This document shows, one piece after another, positions 45,254 through 58,148 of a stretch of DNA of 64,000 nt. The notes below the pieces were generated by a model, which saw only the letters and a program-made list of their open reading frames with translations, did no database searches and was not told where the DNA came from. This DNA comes from Flexivirga endophytica (GTDB lineage: Bacteria; Actinomycetota; Actinomycetes; Actinomycetales; Dermatophilaceae): contig NZ_BMHI01000004.1 of NCBI RefSeq assembly GCF_014640635.1, positions 1 through 64,000 on the forward strand, in the 5' to 3' direction. Position 1 is the first letter of the stretch; every line of letters starts with the position of its first letter. A program made the translations under genes and the position numbers.

Positions 45254-45313
45254 GTACCCTTGCCGCGTTCGACATCCTTTAACGATTCCGTCCTGTGAGG
45301 CGGCGAAGGAGGT
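45254..45313 (+). promoter_or_regulatory. pyr operon promoter and PyrR-binding leader
   Basis: TACCCT (45254-45259) is a plausible -10. The short leader has ATTCCG-TCCTGTGAGG-CGG (45285-45303), a stem-loop with the PyrR recognition core UCCNGNGAGG. It is followed at once by GAAGGAGG (45306-45313), the pyrR ribosome binding site. This placement indicates translational control, in which PyrR-UMP binding hides the Shine-Dalgarno, rather than Bacillus-type attenuation. Confidence 0.7.
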
Positions 45314-45321
45314 CCTGACGC

Positions 45322-45912
45322 ATGGAGCGTCCTGACTCAACTGTGCCCAGGCCTGAGGCGGATCCGCCCGGCCGGATCGTGCTCACCGCATCCGACATCT
45401 CCCGCGCGCTACGGCGCATCGCACACGAGATCGTCGAGCACAACAAGGGCGTGCAGGACCTGGTGGTCCTCGGCATCCCGACCCGCGGCGAAGCGCTCGC
45501 CACCCGCATCGTCGCACTGCTGCGTGAGATCGAAGGCGTCGACGTCCCTGTCGGGTCGCTCGACACGACGATGTACCGCGACGACCTGCGCAGCCAGCCG
45601 ACCCGTGCGGTCGGCGCCACCACGATCCCCGACAGCGGTGTCGACGGGAAGGTCGTGGTGCTCGTCGACGACGTGCTCTACTCCGGTCGCACCGTCCGCG
45701 CCGCACTGGACGCGCTGGGTGACCTCGGCCGGCCGCAGGCGGTACGGCTCGCCGTGCTCGTCGACCGCGGCCACCGCGAGCTGCCGATCCGCGCCGACCA
45801 CGTCGGCAAGAACCTCCCCACCGCCCGGTCCGAGCGAGTGAGTGTGCGGCTGACCGATCCGGACGGTGTCGAGGAAGTCCGCATCGCGACACCCCATGGA
45901 GAGTTGTCATGA
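45322..45912 (+). CDS. pyrR: Bifunctional pyr operon regulator / uracil phosphoribosyltransferase
   Basis: 196 aa. [20 protein letters not shown] is the PRPP-binding loop, and [17 protein letters not shown] and [12 protein letters not shown] are conserved in PyrR. Basic residues around [19 protein letters not shown] contact RNA. It opens the operon and overlaps pyrB (ATGA). Confidence 0.95.
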   Translation: MERPDSTVPRPEADPPGRIVLTASDISRALRRIAHEIVEHNKGVQDLVVLGIPTRGEALATRIVALLREIEGVDVPVGSLDTTMYRDDLRSQPTRAVGATTIPDSGVDGKVVVLVDDVLYSGRTVRAALDALGDLGRPQAVRLAVLVDRGHRELPIRADHVGKNLPTARSERVSVRLTDPDGVEEVRIATPHGELS

Positions 45913-46838
45913 AGCACCTGTTGTCGGCGGCGGACCTCAGCCGTGACGACGCCCGGCAGATCCTGGACACCGCGGCCCAGATGCACGACGTGCAGCAGCG
46001 CGAGGTCAAGAAGCTGCCCGTCCTGCGCGGCCGCACGGTCGTCAACCTCTTCTTCGAGGACTCCACCCGCACCCGCTCGTCGTTCGAGATCGCCGGCAAG
46101 TGGCTGTCCGCCGATGTCATCAACGTCTCGGCCAAGGGCTCGTCGGTCAGCAAGGGCGAGTCGCTGCGCGACACCGCGATGACGGTCGCGGCCATGGGGG
46201 TCGACGCCCTCGTCATACGGCACCATGCGAGCGGAGCGCCATTGCAGGTGACCGACTGGGTGGACGCTGTCGTGATCAACGCCGGCGACGGCACCCACGA
46301 GCACCCGACGCAGGCACTGCTGGACGCCTACACGATGCAGGCCCGGCTCGGTGATCTGGCCGGCAAGCGGATCGGCATCATCGGCGACCTGACCCACTCC
46401 CGGGTGGTGCGCAGCAACCTCATCCTGCTGCGCACGCTGGGGGCGGACGTCACGCTGGTCGCGCCGCCGACGCTGATGCCCAGCGGCATCGCGAACTGGG
46501 CTGCGGCAGAAGGATTTTCGTACAGCTATGACTTCGACGAGGTCCTCCCGAAACTGGACGCGGCGATGATGCTGCGGGTCCAGAAGGAACGTATGTCGGG
46601 AGGCTTCTTCCCGACCCCACGCGAATACACCGTCGGCTACGGGCTGACCCGTGACCGGCTGCGCGCACTGCCCGAGCACGCGGTGATCTGCCACCCCGGA
46701 CCGGTGAACCGCGGACTGGAGATCACCGCCGACGCCGCGGACGAGGCACGCTCGCTCATCCTCGACCAGGTCTCGGCCGGAGTCGCGGTCCGGATGAGTG
46801 TGCTCTACCACCTGCTCGGAGGGGCTGAGAACGCATGA
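45909..46838 (+). CDS. pyrB: Aspartate carbamoyltransferase catalytic chain
   Basis: 309 aa. [19 protein letters not shown] is the carbamoyl-phosphate site, and [21 protein letters not shown] and MRVQKERM bind aspartate. No pyrI regulatory gene is adjacent, so the enzyme is of the unregulated type, possibly bound to PyrC. It overlaps pyrC by 4 nt. Confidence 0.96.
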   Translation: MKHLLSAADLSRDDARQILDTAAQMHDVQQREVKKLPVLRGRTVVNLFFEDSTRTRSSFEIAGKWLSADVINVSAKGSSVSKGESLRDTAMTVAAMGVDALVIRHHASGAPLQVTDWVDAVVINAGDGTHEHPTQALLDAYTMQARLGDLAGKRIGIIGDLTHSRVVRSNLILLRTLGADVTLVAPPTLMPSGIANWAAAEGFSYSYDFDEVLPKLDAAMMLRVQKERMSGGFFPTPREYTVGYGLTRDRLRALPEHAVICHPGPVNRGLEITADAADEARSLILDQVSAGVAVRMSVLYHLLGGAENA

Positions 46839-48124
46839 CGACATACCTCATCAAGGGCGCCGACCTGCTCGGCGCCGGCCGACAGGACCTGCTGGTCACG
46901 GACGGTGTCATCGCCGAGGTCGGCACGGTCACGGCCGTCGACGCCACGGTGATCGACGCGGACGGGCTGGTCGCACTGCCCGGTCTGGTCGACCTGCACA
47001 CCCATCTGCGTGAGCCGGGCCGCGAGGACGCCGAGACCGTCGCGACCGGATCTGCGGCCGCCGCGGCCGGCGGCTTCACCGCTGTGCTGGCGATGGCCAA
47101 CACCAGCCCGGTCACCGACACCGCCGAAGCGGCCGAGCGGGTCTTCGACCTGGGACGCAGCTGCGGCCTGGTCGACGTCCAGCCGATCGGTGCGGTCTCC
47201 AAGGGCCTCGCGGGGGAGGAGCTCGCCGAGCTCGGTCTGATGGCACGCAGCCGCGCCGCCGTCCGGGTCTTCTCCGACGACGGCAAGTGTGTGCACGACG
47301 CGCGGCTGATGCGCCGGGCACTCGAATACGTCAAGACGTTCGGCGGCGTCGTCTCACAGCACGCGCAGGAGCCGCGGCTCGCCGACAGCAGCGCCTGCTG
47401 CCACGAGGGTGAGCTGTCCGGACGGCTTGGCCTACCGGGCTGGCCCGGCGTCGCCGAAGAGGTCATCGTCGCCCGCGACGTGATGCTCGCGCGCCATACC
47501 GGCTCACGCGTGCACATCGCACACGTCTCCACGGCCGGCTCGGTCGAGGTCGTCCGATGGGCCAAGTCGCAGGGCATCGCGGTGACCGCCGAGGTCACCC
47601 CGCATCACCTGATGCTCGACACGACCCGGCTCACCGACTACGACCCGACGTTCAAGGTCAACCCGCCGCTGCGCCCGGCCGAGGACATCGCCGAGCTGCG
47701 AAAAGCCTTGGCGGACGGGACGATCGACGCAGTCGCGACCGATCATGCGCCGCACGCACGGCACGACAAGGAGCACGCGTTCGCCGAAGCGGCGTTCGGG
47801 ATGCTCGGCCTCGAGCAGGCGCTGCAGGTCGTCAACACCGTCATGGTGCAGCCCGGCCTGATGAGCTGGGAGCAGGTGGCCGCTGCGATGTCGACCACGC
47901 CTGCCCGGATCGCGGGCCTGACCGGCCACGGCCGCCCGCTCGCCCTGGGTGAGCCCGCGAACATCACCCTGATCGACCCCAGCGCCACTGTGGAGGTCGA
48001 CCGCGCCGACTCGCGCTCGCTGTCGCGCAACAACCCGTGGCACGACATGACGCTCACCGGCCGGGTGCACTCCACCCTGCTGCGCGGCCGACCGACGCTA
48101 CTCGACCAGGAGGTTCAGCAATGA
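46835..48124 (+). CDS. pyrC: Dihydroorotase
   Basis: 429 aa, class I (amidohydrolase) type. Metal ligands are in [10 protein letters not shown] (near 52), [21 protein letters not shown] and [13 protein letters not shown]. It closes carbamoyl-aspartate to dihydroorotate. The end overlaps carA (ATGA). Confidence 0.95.
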   Translation: MTTYLIKGADLLGAGRQDLLVTDGVIAEVGTVTAVDATVIDADGLVALPGLVDLHTHLREPGREDAETVATGSAAAAAGGFTAVLAMANTSPVTDTAEAAERVFDLGRSCGLVDVQPIGAVSKGLAGEELAELGLMARSRAAVRVFSDDGKCVHDARLMRRALEYVKTFGGVVSQHAQEPRLADSSACCHEGELSGRLGLPGWPGVAEEVIVARDVMLARHTGSRVHIAHVSTAGSVEVVRWAKSQGIAVTAEVTPHHLMLDTTRLTDYDPTFKVNPPLRPAEDIAELRKALADGTIDAVATDHAPHARHDKEHAFAEAAFGMLGLEQALQVVNTVMVQPGLMSWEQVAAAMSTTPARIAGLTGHGRPLALGEPANITLIDPSATVEVDRADSRSLSRNNPWHDMTLTGRVHSTLLRGRPTLLDQEVQQ

Positions 48125-49280
48125 CAACTTCGACCGACCCACTCTCGGGGCGTCGTCGCGCGACCCTGGTGCTCGAGGACGGCACCACCTTCACCGGCCT
48201 GGCGTATGGCGCCATCGGTGAGACCTTCGGTGAGGCGGTCTTCTCGACCGGCATGACCGGTTACCAGGAGACGCTGACCGACCCCAGCTACCACCGCCAG
48301 GTGGTCGTGATGACCGCACCGCACATCGGCAACACCGGCGTGAACGACGAGGACTCGGAGTCCAAGCGCATCTGGGTCAGCGGCTACGTGGTGCGCGACG
48401 CGGCGCTGCGTCCCTCCAACTGGCGCTCGCAGCGCACGCTCGAGGACGAGCTGGCCGAGCAGGGCGTCGTAGGCATCTGTGACATCGACACGCGCGCCCT
48501 CACCCGCCACCTGCGCGAGTCGGGTGCGATGCGGGTCGGCATCTTCTCCAGCACCGACGAGACGGCCGCGGTCCTGACCGGGCGCGTGCGCGAGCAACCG
48601 CAGATGGCCGGATCCGAGCTCGCCTCCGAGGTCAGCACCGACACGGCGTATGTCGTCCCGGCGCAGGGAGAGCGGCGCTTCACCGTTGCGGCCCTCGACC
48701 TGGGTATCAAGGCGATGACACCGCAGCGGCTGGCCGAGCGTGGCATCGAGGTGCACGTGCTGCCCGCGGACAGCACGTTCGAGCAGATCCAGGCGGTCCG
48801 GCCCGACGGTGTCTTCTTCTCCAACGGCCCCGGGGACCCGGCCACCGCTCCGCAGGTCGAGGTGCTGCAGCAGGTGCTGGCGGCGAAGGTGCCGTTCTTC
48901 GGGATCTGCTTCGGCAACCAGCTGCTCGGGCGGGCGCTCGGCTTCGGCACCTACAAGCTGAAGTACGGCCACCGCGGCATCAACCAGCCGGTGCTCGATC
49001 GCACGACGAACAAGGTCGAGGTCACCGCGCACAACCACGGCTTCGCGGTGGACGCACCGCGCGACGGTCAGCCGGTGCCGGCCCCGGCCGGTGAGCAGTT
49101 CGGGCAGGTGCGCGTCTCGCACATCTGCCTCAACGACGACGTGGTCGAAGGGCTGGAATGCCTTGACATTCCTGCCTTCTCGGTCCAATACCACCCTGAG
49201 GCGGCCGCCGGACCACACGACGCGGCATACCTCTTCGACCGGTTCGTGGGACTTCTCGAGTCCAAGAAGGAGAACAAGTA

Positions 49281-49281
<1 letters not shown>
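48121..49281 (+). CDS. carA: Carbamoyl-phosphate synthase small chain
   Basis: 386 aa from ATG 48121. The N-terminal half is the CPSase_sm domain ([31 protein letters not shown]). The amidotransferase half has the nucleophile in [12 protein letters not shown] (Cys near 263) and the catalytic His/Glu in QYHPEA. It supplies ammonia to CarB. A longer in-frame start at 48037 lies inside pyrC and is rejected. It ends TAATG, overlapping carB by one base. Confidence 0.96.
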
Positions 49282-52585
<3,304 letters not shown>

Positions 52586-52589
<4 letters not shown>

Positions 52590-53497
52590 CCGCTGCCATG
52601 GCAACAGATCAGCACAAGGACCGAAAAACGTTGGATCCGTTTGGGATTCGGCTCGGCGAGGCCGTCGCCCGGTTCGGTCCGGTATGTGTCGGCATCGATC
52701 CCCATGCATCGCTGCTGGAGGCGTGGAAGCTGCCCGACACGGTGCAGGGGCTACGCCAGTTCGCCGAGATCACCGTCGAGGCGTTCGGCGGGCACGCCGC
52801 ACTGGTGAAGCCGCAGAGCGCCTTCTTCGAACGTTTCGGGGCGGCGGGCGTGGAGATGCTGGAGGACGTGCTCGCCGGGTTGCGCGAGGTGGGCACACTC
52901 AGCCTGCTGGACGTCAAACGAGGCGACATCGGCTCGACGATGGCGGCATACGCCCAGGCCTACCTGTCGGATTGCTCGCCGCTGCGTGCCGATGCGATCA
53001 CCGTCAGCCCGTTCCTCGGATTCGGTTCTTTGACACCGGCATTCGACCTCGCCAAGCGAACCGGCCGTGGTGTCTTCGTGCTCGCCATGACCTCCAACCC
53101 AGAAGCCGGCCACGTGCAGCACGCCGTCTGGGAGCAGGAAACCGTCAGCGGCGCGATCATCGACGAGGTCGCCGAGGCGAACGCGTTGGCGTCGGCCGGA
53201 ACCTTCGGCGATGTCGGCATGGTCGTCGGCGCCACCGTCGGCGAGGACATCGCCGACCTCGGTCTCGGTGAGCGGCTGGCCCAGTCACGAGCGCCGCTGC
53301 TGGCGCCCGGGGTCGGCGCGCAGGGCGCGACCGTCGGTGACATCGGCCGCGGTTTCGGTGCCGCAGCGCCGCTTGTGCTGCCGGCCACCTCGCGAGCGGT
53401 CCTCGAGGCAGGCCCTGACGTCGATGCGCTGCGGAAGGCACTGCAGGCCGTCCAGGAGGAGGCGTCGGCGCTGCGGCCGCCTGCGCCACTGGACTGA
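52586..53497 (+). CDS. pyrF: Orotidine 5'-phosphate decarboxylase, type 2
   Basis: 303 aa of the longer mycobacterial/Myxococcus-type enzyme. [12 protein letters not shown] and [21 protein letters not shown] (catalytic Lys near 111) are diagnostic, and the C-terminal phosphate-loop region is [19 protein letters not shown]. The GTG start overlaps carB (GTGA); ATG 52598 is an alternative. pyrD is not in this operon and must lie elsewhere. Confidence 0.94.
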
Positions 53498-53550
53498 TCG
53501 CCACCTCCCGGAGTGGGCAACCTCACCCGGACGCGCCGTCAGCCGAAACG

Positions 53551-53614
53551 TAGGCTGAAATCGTTGGATCGGCACGGGGTCCCCGGGCCGTGACGTGAGC
53601 GCGCAGCGAAGGAG
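53551..53614 (+). promoter_or_regulatory. usp gene promoter and leader
   Basis: TAGGCT (53551-53556) is the likely -10. The leader contains a small CACGG...CCGTG hairpin and GAAGGAG just before ATG 53620. No -35 of quality is seen. Confidence 0.4.
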
Positions 53615-53619
53615 TTGGC

Positions 53620-54456
53620 ATGATCCTGGTGGGGTATGACGGATCGCCGCAATCGGCGGAAGCGGTGCGATGGGCGGCCCGGGCAGCGGACTTACGATCG
53701 GAGGCGTTGCGGGTGCTCTCGGCAGTGCCGCTACCGGTGGTGCCCGGCATCGAGTACCTGCCGACGACCTCCGTCGACGACTTCTCGCGCGCGGCTGAAG
53801 TACTCGCCCAGGAAGGGCTGGAGTTGGCCCGCGCGGAGGGATCCGCAGATGCGGACGCGCAGGGTCTGAGCGCCAACCCCGCGCACGCGCTCGTCGAGGC
53901 GTCGGACCACGCATCTCTGGTCGTCGTCGGGCATCGCGGTCACCACGAGTTGATCGAGACGCTGCTCGGATCAGTCGGATTCGCGGTCGCGGCCCACGCG
54001 TCGTGTCCTGTAGTCGTCGTGCGCGGGGAGTTCGCCACTCCCGCACGCCGCATCGTGGTCGCCGTCGACGGGTCCGAATCCTCCCTGAAGGCAGTTGATT
54101 TCGCTGCAGACGCAGCTCATGGCGCGGGCGCGACGGTGGAGGTGGTGAGTGTGTGGGGTGATCCGGTGCTGGCCGCCGGGCTGCCGGTGTGGGACGACCC
54201 CGACGAGGTACAGCGCGCGGTCACCGACGATCTGGAGCGGGCGCGGACGGCCGCGCTCGAGCGGCACGCCGGGCTCACCGTGACCACTGAAGTTGCGCGT
54301 GGTCAGGCTGCTCCGGAGATCGCCCGGCTGGCCGACGGGGCGGACCTGCTCGTCGTCGGCAGCAGGGGGCGCGGCGGGTTCGCGTCGTTGCTGCTGGGCT
54401 CTGTCAGTCGGCGGCTGGTCTCCTCCGCTTCGTGCCCGGTGGCCGTGATCCGCTGA
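53620..54456 (+). CDS. Universal stress protein, tandem UspA domains
   Basis: 278 aa with two Usp domains (about 1-135 and 143-278). Each ends with the ATP-binding G-x2-G-x9-G-S pattern: GHRGHHELIETLLGSVGFAVAAHASCPVVVV and GSRGRGGFASLLLGSVSRRLVSSASCPVAVI. Both domains start with hydrophobic strands ending in DGS (YDGSPQSAEA, VDGSESSLKA). Tandem ATP-binding Usp proteins in actinobacteria are tied to dormancy and hypoxia responses. It has its own promoter and a GAAGGAG site. Confidence 0.92.
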   Translation: MILVGYDGSPQSAEAVRWAARAADLRSEALRVLSAVPLPVVPGIEYLPTTSVDDFSRAAEVLAQEGLELARAEGSADADAQGLSANPAHALVEASDHASLVVVGHRGHHELIETLLGSVGFAVAAHASCPVVVVRGEFATPARRIVVAVDGSESSLKAVDFAADAAHGAGATVEVVSVWGDPVLAAGLPVWDDPDEVQRAVTDDLERARTAALERHAGLTVTTEVARGQAAPEIARLADGADLLVVGSRGRGGFASLLLGSVSRRLVSSASCPVAVIR

Positions 54457-54479
54457 ACGGGCGGTCGCGCAGGGCCGGC

Positions 54480-55181
54480 TCAACCGCCGAGGTGCTTCAG
54501 TGCCTCCCGCCGCGACAGCGGACTGAGTGATCCGCCATGCGCGGTGACGAATCCACGCACCCACTCCGGCCGGACCTTGGCGTACTCCCGCAACGCCCAC
54601 CCGATCGCCTTGCGGATGAAGAACTCCCGGTCCGACAGGTTGGCCTCGATCACCTCGCCGAGCAGTACGGGATCCAGCCGGTCCTTGCGTCCCAGCTGGC
54701 TGATGATCGCCAGCCGCCGTAACCACATGTCGTTCTCGACGCTCCAGCGACGCACCGCGACCGCCGTCTCGACCGGATGGATGTCGTGCAGATCCGCGAT
54801 CCGGTGTGCGGTCTCGTCGACGAGATCCCACCACGCGCCGGCGCTGGCGAAGTGCTGGTGCAGCGGGAGCAACTCCAGCTTCCCGCGCGCCGGTGGCAAC
54901 GCCAGCAGCGCCAGGGCGGCATACCGCTCCTCGCGGTGGGTCGCGTGGTCGAACAGCTCCCGTGCGGCGGCCGCGAGCGTTTCGATGCCGGGACCGGTGT
55001 CGGAGACGCCGGCGTCCCGGACGGCCGCGCGGACGATCGTCCGGACCTGTGGAAGGCGGACGCCATACAGCGGCAGCACCGACTTCACGTAGGCCCGCAT
55101 CGCCGGCGCGGCATCCGGGTCACCGGCGGTGGCGAGCTCGGCGCGCACCCGCATCACCAACTCATCGGGTTGCTCGCTCAT
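54480..55181 (-). CDS. DNA alkylation repair protein, AlkD-like
   Basis: 233 aa, all-helical HEAT-like. REERYAALALLAL, WWDLVDETAHRIAD, WSVENDMWLRRLAIISQL and DREFFIRKAIGWALREYAK fit the AlkD fold, in which Trp and Asp residues line the lesion groove. AlkD glycosylases remove bulky alkylated bases without base flipping. GAGGAGG lies 5 nt before the ATG. Confidence 0.88.
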   Translation of the reverse strand: MSEQPDELVMRVRAELATAGDPDAAPAMRAYVKSVLPLYGVRLPQVRTIVRAAVRDAGVSDTGPGIETLAAAARELFDHATHREERYAALALLALPPARGKLELLPLHQHFASAGAWWDLVDETAHRIADLHDIHPVETAVAVRRWSVENDMWLRRLAIISQLGRKDRLDPVLLGEVIEANLSDREFFIRKAIGWALREYAKVRPEWVRGFVTAHGGSLSPLSRREALKHLGG

Positions 55182-55260
55182 GCCGACCTCCTCGTTCCTC
55201 GGGTGTCGGCATTCGCCCTGCGCTCATCGGTCGCTCGCTCACGCGGCACCGTCGTCCGGT

Positions 55261-56655
55261 TCACCGCTTCAGCGTAGGCACGGGTTCGAGTTCCTCGGCC
55301 GCGGCAGCCGCACGGGCCTCCTCCTCGGCGGCCTCGGTGCCCGGGATCTCCTTGCCGCGCAACGAAACACCCTTGGTCTCCAGGACGAACCACAACGCCA
55401 CCAGGCCGATGACGCAGGCGCCGGACATGTAGTAGGCCGGCCAGAGGTCGTCGCCGCTCCAGCTGATCAGTCGATCGTTGAACACCGGAGCGGTGCCGCC
55501 GAAGAGTGAGGTGGCGACGTTGTAGCTCAGCGCGAGTCCGGCGAACCGGACGTGCGCCGGGAAGAACGCGGGGAAGGTCGCCGAGATCGTCGACAGCTGT
55601 GGCGCATAGAGCAGCGCGAGCACTGCGAAGGCGACCATCGCGCCCACGGTCCCGGTCGACATCAGCGCGAACATCGGCACCGACAGCACCGCGAGCGAGA
55701 TCAGCGACGTCGCCCACAGCGGTTTGCGTCCGACCCGATCGGACAGGGCACCCAGGAAGGGCAGCACCGCCATCATCAGGAACTGCCCGATCACCGGGAC
55801 GATGAGCGCGCCGTTGTCCGACAGCCCGATCGCGTCCTGCAGGTACGTCGGCATGTACGAGATGAGCGTGTAGTTGACGACGTTCAGCGCGAGCACCAGA
55901 CCGAAGAGCTGGAAGATCTGCGGGGAGTACTTCGCGACGAGATCGCGCAGATTGCGGGCCGGGCTCTCCTGCACCTCGTCCTGCTTCTCCAGGTCGCGGT
56001 AGACCGGGGTGTCCTGCATCTTCGAGCGCAGGTAGCTGCCGATCAGCCCCAACGGCCCGGCCACCAGGAACGGCAACCGCCATCCCCAGGTGTCCATCTG
56101 GCTGTCGCTGAGCACATTGGTCAACAGCAGCATCAGCAGGGCGCCGAGGTTGAACCCGGCAAGCGTGCCGAACTCCAGGAAACTGCCCCAGAAGCCGCGG
56201 CGACGGTCCGGTGCGTACTCGGCCATGAAGGTGGCGGCACCGCCGTACTCCCCGCCGGTGGAGAAGCCTTGGAGCATCCGCAGCAAGTACAGCAGGATCG
56301 GCGCCCAGATGCCGATCGTGGCGTATGACGGGATGACCCCGACCAGCACGGTCGAGCCGGCCATCAGCAGGATCGTCGCCGCCAGCACCTTCTTGCGGCC
56401 GATGCGGTCGCCCAGCGGCCCCCAGAAGAAGCCGCCGATCGGCCGGATGAGGAAGCTGAGCGCGAAACCCAACAGGGTGAACGCGACGGCGCTGTCCGAG
56501 CCGGACGGGAAGAGCGCATTGGATATGTGTGCAACGCCATACGCGTAGATGCCGTAGTCGAACCATTCGACGGCATTGCCGAGTGCGGAGGCACCCACGG
56601 CACGGCGGAGGACAGAATTCGGGACAGGTTTCGAGGTCGGGTGAGTGGCACTCAC
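55261..56655 (-). CDS. MFS transporter, metabolite:H+ symporter (ProP-like)
   Basis: 464 aa, 12 TM segments. GNAVEWFDYGIYAYGVAHISNALFP is the MHS-family opening, IRPIGGFFWGPLGDRIGRKKVLA the loop 2-3 signature, and RMLQGFSTGGEYGGAATFMAEYAP a second MHS block. Relatives carry proline/betaine, alpha-ketoglutarate or other organic acids; the substrate is unknown. GTG 56655 is preferred because GGAG stands 8 nt upstream; a GTG at 56694 would add 13 residues. The start codon lies in a short palindrome (GTGAGTGCCACTCAC). The C-terminus is Ala/Glu-rich. Confidence 0.88.
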   Translation of the reverse strand: MSATHPTSKPVPNSVLRRAVGASALGNAVEWFDYGIYAYGVAHISNALFPSGSDSAVAFTLLGFALSFLIRPIGGFFWGPLGDRIGRKKVLAATILLMAGSTVLVGVIPSYATIGIWAPILLYLLRMLQGFSTGGEYGGAATFMAEYAPDRRRGFWGSFLEFGTLAGFNLGALLMLLLTNVLSDSQMDTWGWRLPFLVAGPLGLIGSYLRSKMQDTPVYRDLEKQDEVQESPARNLRDLVAKYSPQIFQLFGLVLALNVVNYTLISYMPTYLQDAIGLSDNGALIVPVIGQFLMMAVLPFLGALSDRVGRKPLWATSLISLAVLSVPMFALMSTGTVGAMVAFAVLALLYAPQLSTISATFPAFFPAHVRFAGLALSYNVATSLFGGTAPVFNDRLISWSGDDLWPAYYMSGACVIGLVALWFVLETKGVSLRGKEIPGTEAAEEEARAAAAAEELEPVPTLKR

Positions 56656-56773
56656 CGAATCATCTCCAGGTCCTGATCGAGGACTTTCGGGCACAAACGG
56701 CGTACGACGTTACCCGCCGGTCGGCAGCGGACCAATTCGCCGCCGCCCCGCCGCACGCGATGACGACCCCTCG

Positions 56774-56803
56774 TTGCCGAACGGCGCTGACACTCGCTAG
56801 GTT
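56774..56803 (+). promoter_or_regulatory. mihF promoter
   Basis: TTGCCG (-35, 56774-56779), an 18-bp spacer and TAGGTT (-10, 56798-56803) form the best complete promoter in this part of the window. The leader before GTG 56874 would be about 60 nt, with AGGAGAAAG as ribosome binding site. Confidence 0.6.
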
Positions 56804-56873
56804 CGCGGGGTGGGGGTGATGAGCACCTTCGCAGCGACTACTTCACAACTGACGCACGCCAGGAGAAAGACAC

Positions 56874-57200
56874 GTGGCCCTACCGCAATTGACGCCGGAG
56901 CAGCGCGCTGAGGCACTCGCCAAGGCGGCGGCCGCGCGGCGAGAACGGGCCGAGATCAAGAACCGCCTGAAATACGCACAGGGTTCGTTGCGCGAGGTCA
57001 TCGAGGCGGGCAAGGGCAACGAGGTCATCGGCAAGATGAAGGTCTCCGCGTTGCTGGAGTCGCTGCCCGGTGTCGGCCGCGTGCGTGCGCGGCAGATCAT
57101 GTCCGAGATCGGCATCGCCGAGACCCGCCGGGTCCGTGGCCTGGGAGCCAACCAGGTGCACCGGCTCCTCGAGCACTTCGAGCAGGCGGGGGACTCGTGA
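56874..57200 (+). CDS. mihF: Integration host factor, actinobacterial type (mIHF)
   Basis: 108 aa. The long N-terminal helix (LTPEQRAEALAKAAAARRERAEIKNRLK) is followed by a helix-two-turn-helix DNA-binding domain with MKVSALLESLPGVGRVRARQIMSEIGIAETRRVRGLG. This is the actinobacteria-specific nucleoid protein essential in mycobacteria, unrelated to E. coli IHF. It is coupled to gmk by a GTGA overlap. Confidence 0.95.
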   Translation: MALPQLTPEQRAEALAKAAAARRERAEIKNRLKYAQGSLREVIEAGKGNEVIGKMKVSALLESLPGVGRVRARQIMSEIGIAETRRVRGLGANQVHRLLEHFEQAGDS

Positions 57201-57817
57201 CGTCCGACCAGGACAGTCAGCAGGAGCGCCCGGCGAACGCTGCCAAGGACTGCGCTCCGCTGGTCGTGCTCGCGGGACCGACCGCGGTCGGCAAGGGCAC
57301 CGTCTCGGCATACATCCGCGAGCACTACCCGGAGGTGTGGCTGTCGGTGTCGGCGACCACCCGCGCAGCACGCCCGGGTGAGGTCGACGGCAAGCACTAC
57401 CACTTCATCAGCCAGGAACGCTTCGACCAGATGGTCGCCGACGGCGAGTTCCTCGAGCACGCGATCGTGCACGGACGCGCCAGCTACGGCACCCCCCGGG
57501 GGCCGGTCACCGCGGCCGCTCGAGAGGGCAAGCTGCCGCTGCTGGAGATCGACCTGCAGGGCGCTCGCCAGGTGCGTGAGCAACTTCCCGAGGCCTTCTT
57601 CGTCTTCCTCGAGCCGCCCAGCTGGGACGAACTCGTCCGCCGCCTGGTCGGCAGAGGCACCGAGGGCCCCGCCGAACGCGAGGTCCGGCTGGCCACGGCG
57701 CGGCGCGAACTCGCCGCCAAACCGGAGTTCGACACGACCATCGTGAACGACGATGTGCAGCGGGCGGCCGAGGAACTCGTACACTTGATGCAGCAGCACA
57801 TCTGCGCGACCTCCTGA
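57197..57817 (+). CDS. gmk: Guanylate kinase
   Basis: 206 aa. The P-loop is LAGPTAVGKGTVSAY (about 26-40), followed by SATTRAARPGEVDGKHYHF and the GMP-binding region EHAIVHGRASYGTPRGPV. It converts GMP to GDP. Note Val-Gly-Lys-Gly in the P-loop, the form usual in actinobacteria. The mihF-gmk-rpoZ order is conserved. Confidence 0.95.
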   Translation: MTSDQDSQQERPANAAKDCAPLVVLAGPTAVGKGTVSAYIREHYPEVWLSVSATTRAARPGEVDGKHYHFISQERFDQMVADGEFLEHAIVHGRASYGTPRGPVTAAAREGKLPLLEIDLQGARQVREQLPEAFFVFLEPPSWDELVRRLVGRGTEGPAEREVRLATARRELAAKPEFDTTIVNDDVQRAAEELVHLMQQHICATS

Positions 57818-57868
57818 CCGCGCGCGTGCTGACCCGATACAACCCCAACGAGAAGTGAGATTTTCTTC

Positions 57869-58132
57869 GTGTCTGGCACCAAGGCTGCCCCCGAGGGCAT
57901 CACCAACCCGCCGATCGACGACCTGCTGAAGGTTGCCGACTCCAAGTACGCGCTGGTCATCTACTCGGCCAAGCGGGCACGGCAGATCAACGCCTACTAC
58001 TCCCAGCTGTCCGAGGGTCTGCTGGAGTACGTCGGCCCGCTCGTCGACAGCCAGGTCAACGACAAGCCGCTCTCGGTCTCGCTGCGCGAGATCAATGACG
58101 GCCTGTTGTCGATCGAGAAGATCGAGGCCTGA
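57869..58132 (+). CDS. rpoZ: RNA polymerase omega subunit
   Basis: 87 aa. [34 protein letters not shown] contains the conserved omega helix (Ser-Lys-Tyr-x-Leu-Val, then Ala-Lys-Arg-Ala-Arg-Gln-Ile). The acidic C-terminal half is normal for actinobacteria. The GTG start has GAGAAGTGAGA upstream. Confidence 0.95.
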   Translation: MSGTKAAPEGITNPPIDDLLKVADSKYALVIYSAKRARQINAYYSQLSEGLLEYVGPLVDSQVNDKPLSVSLREINDGLLSIEKIEA

Positions 58133-58148
58133 GAAGACCACCGCTTCC

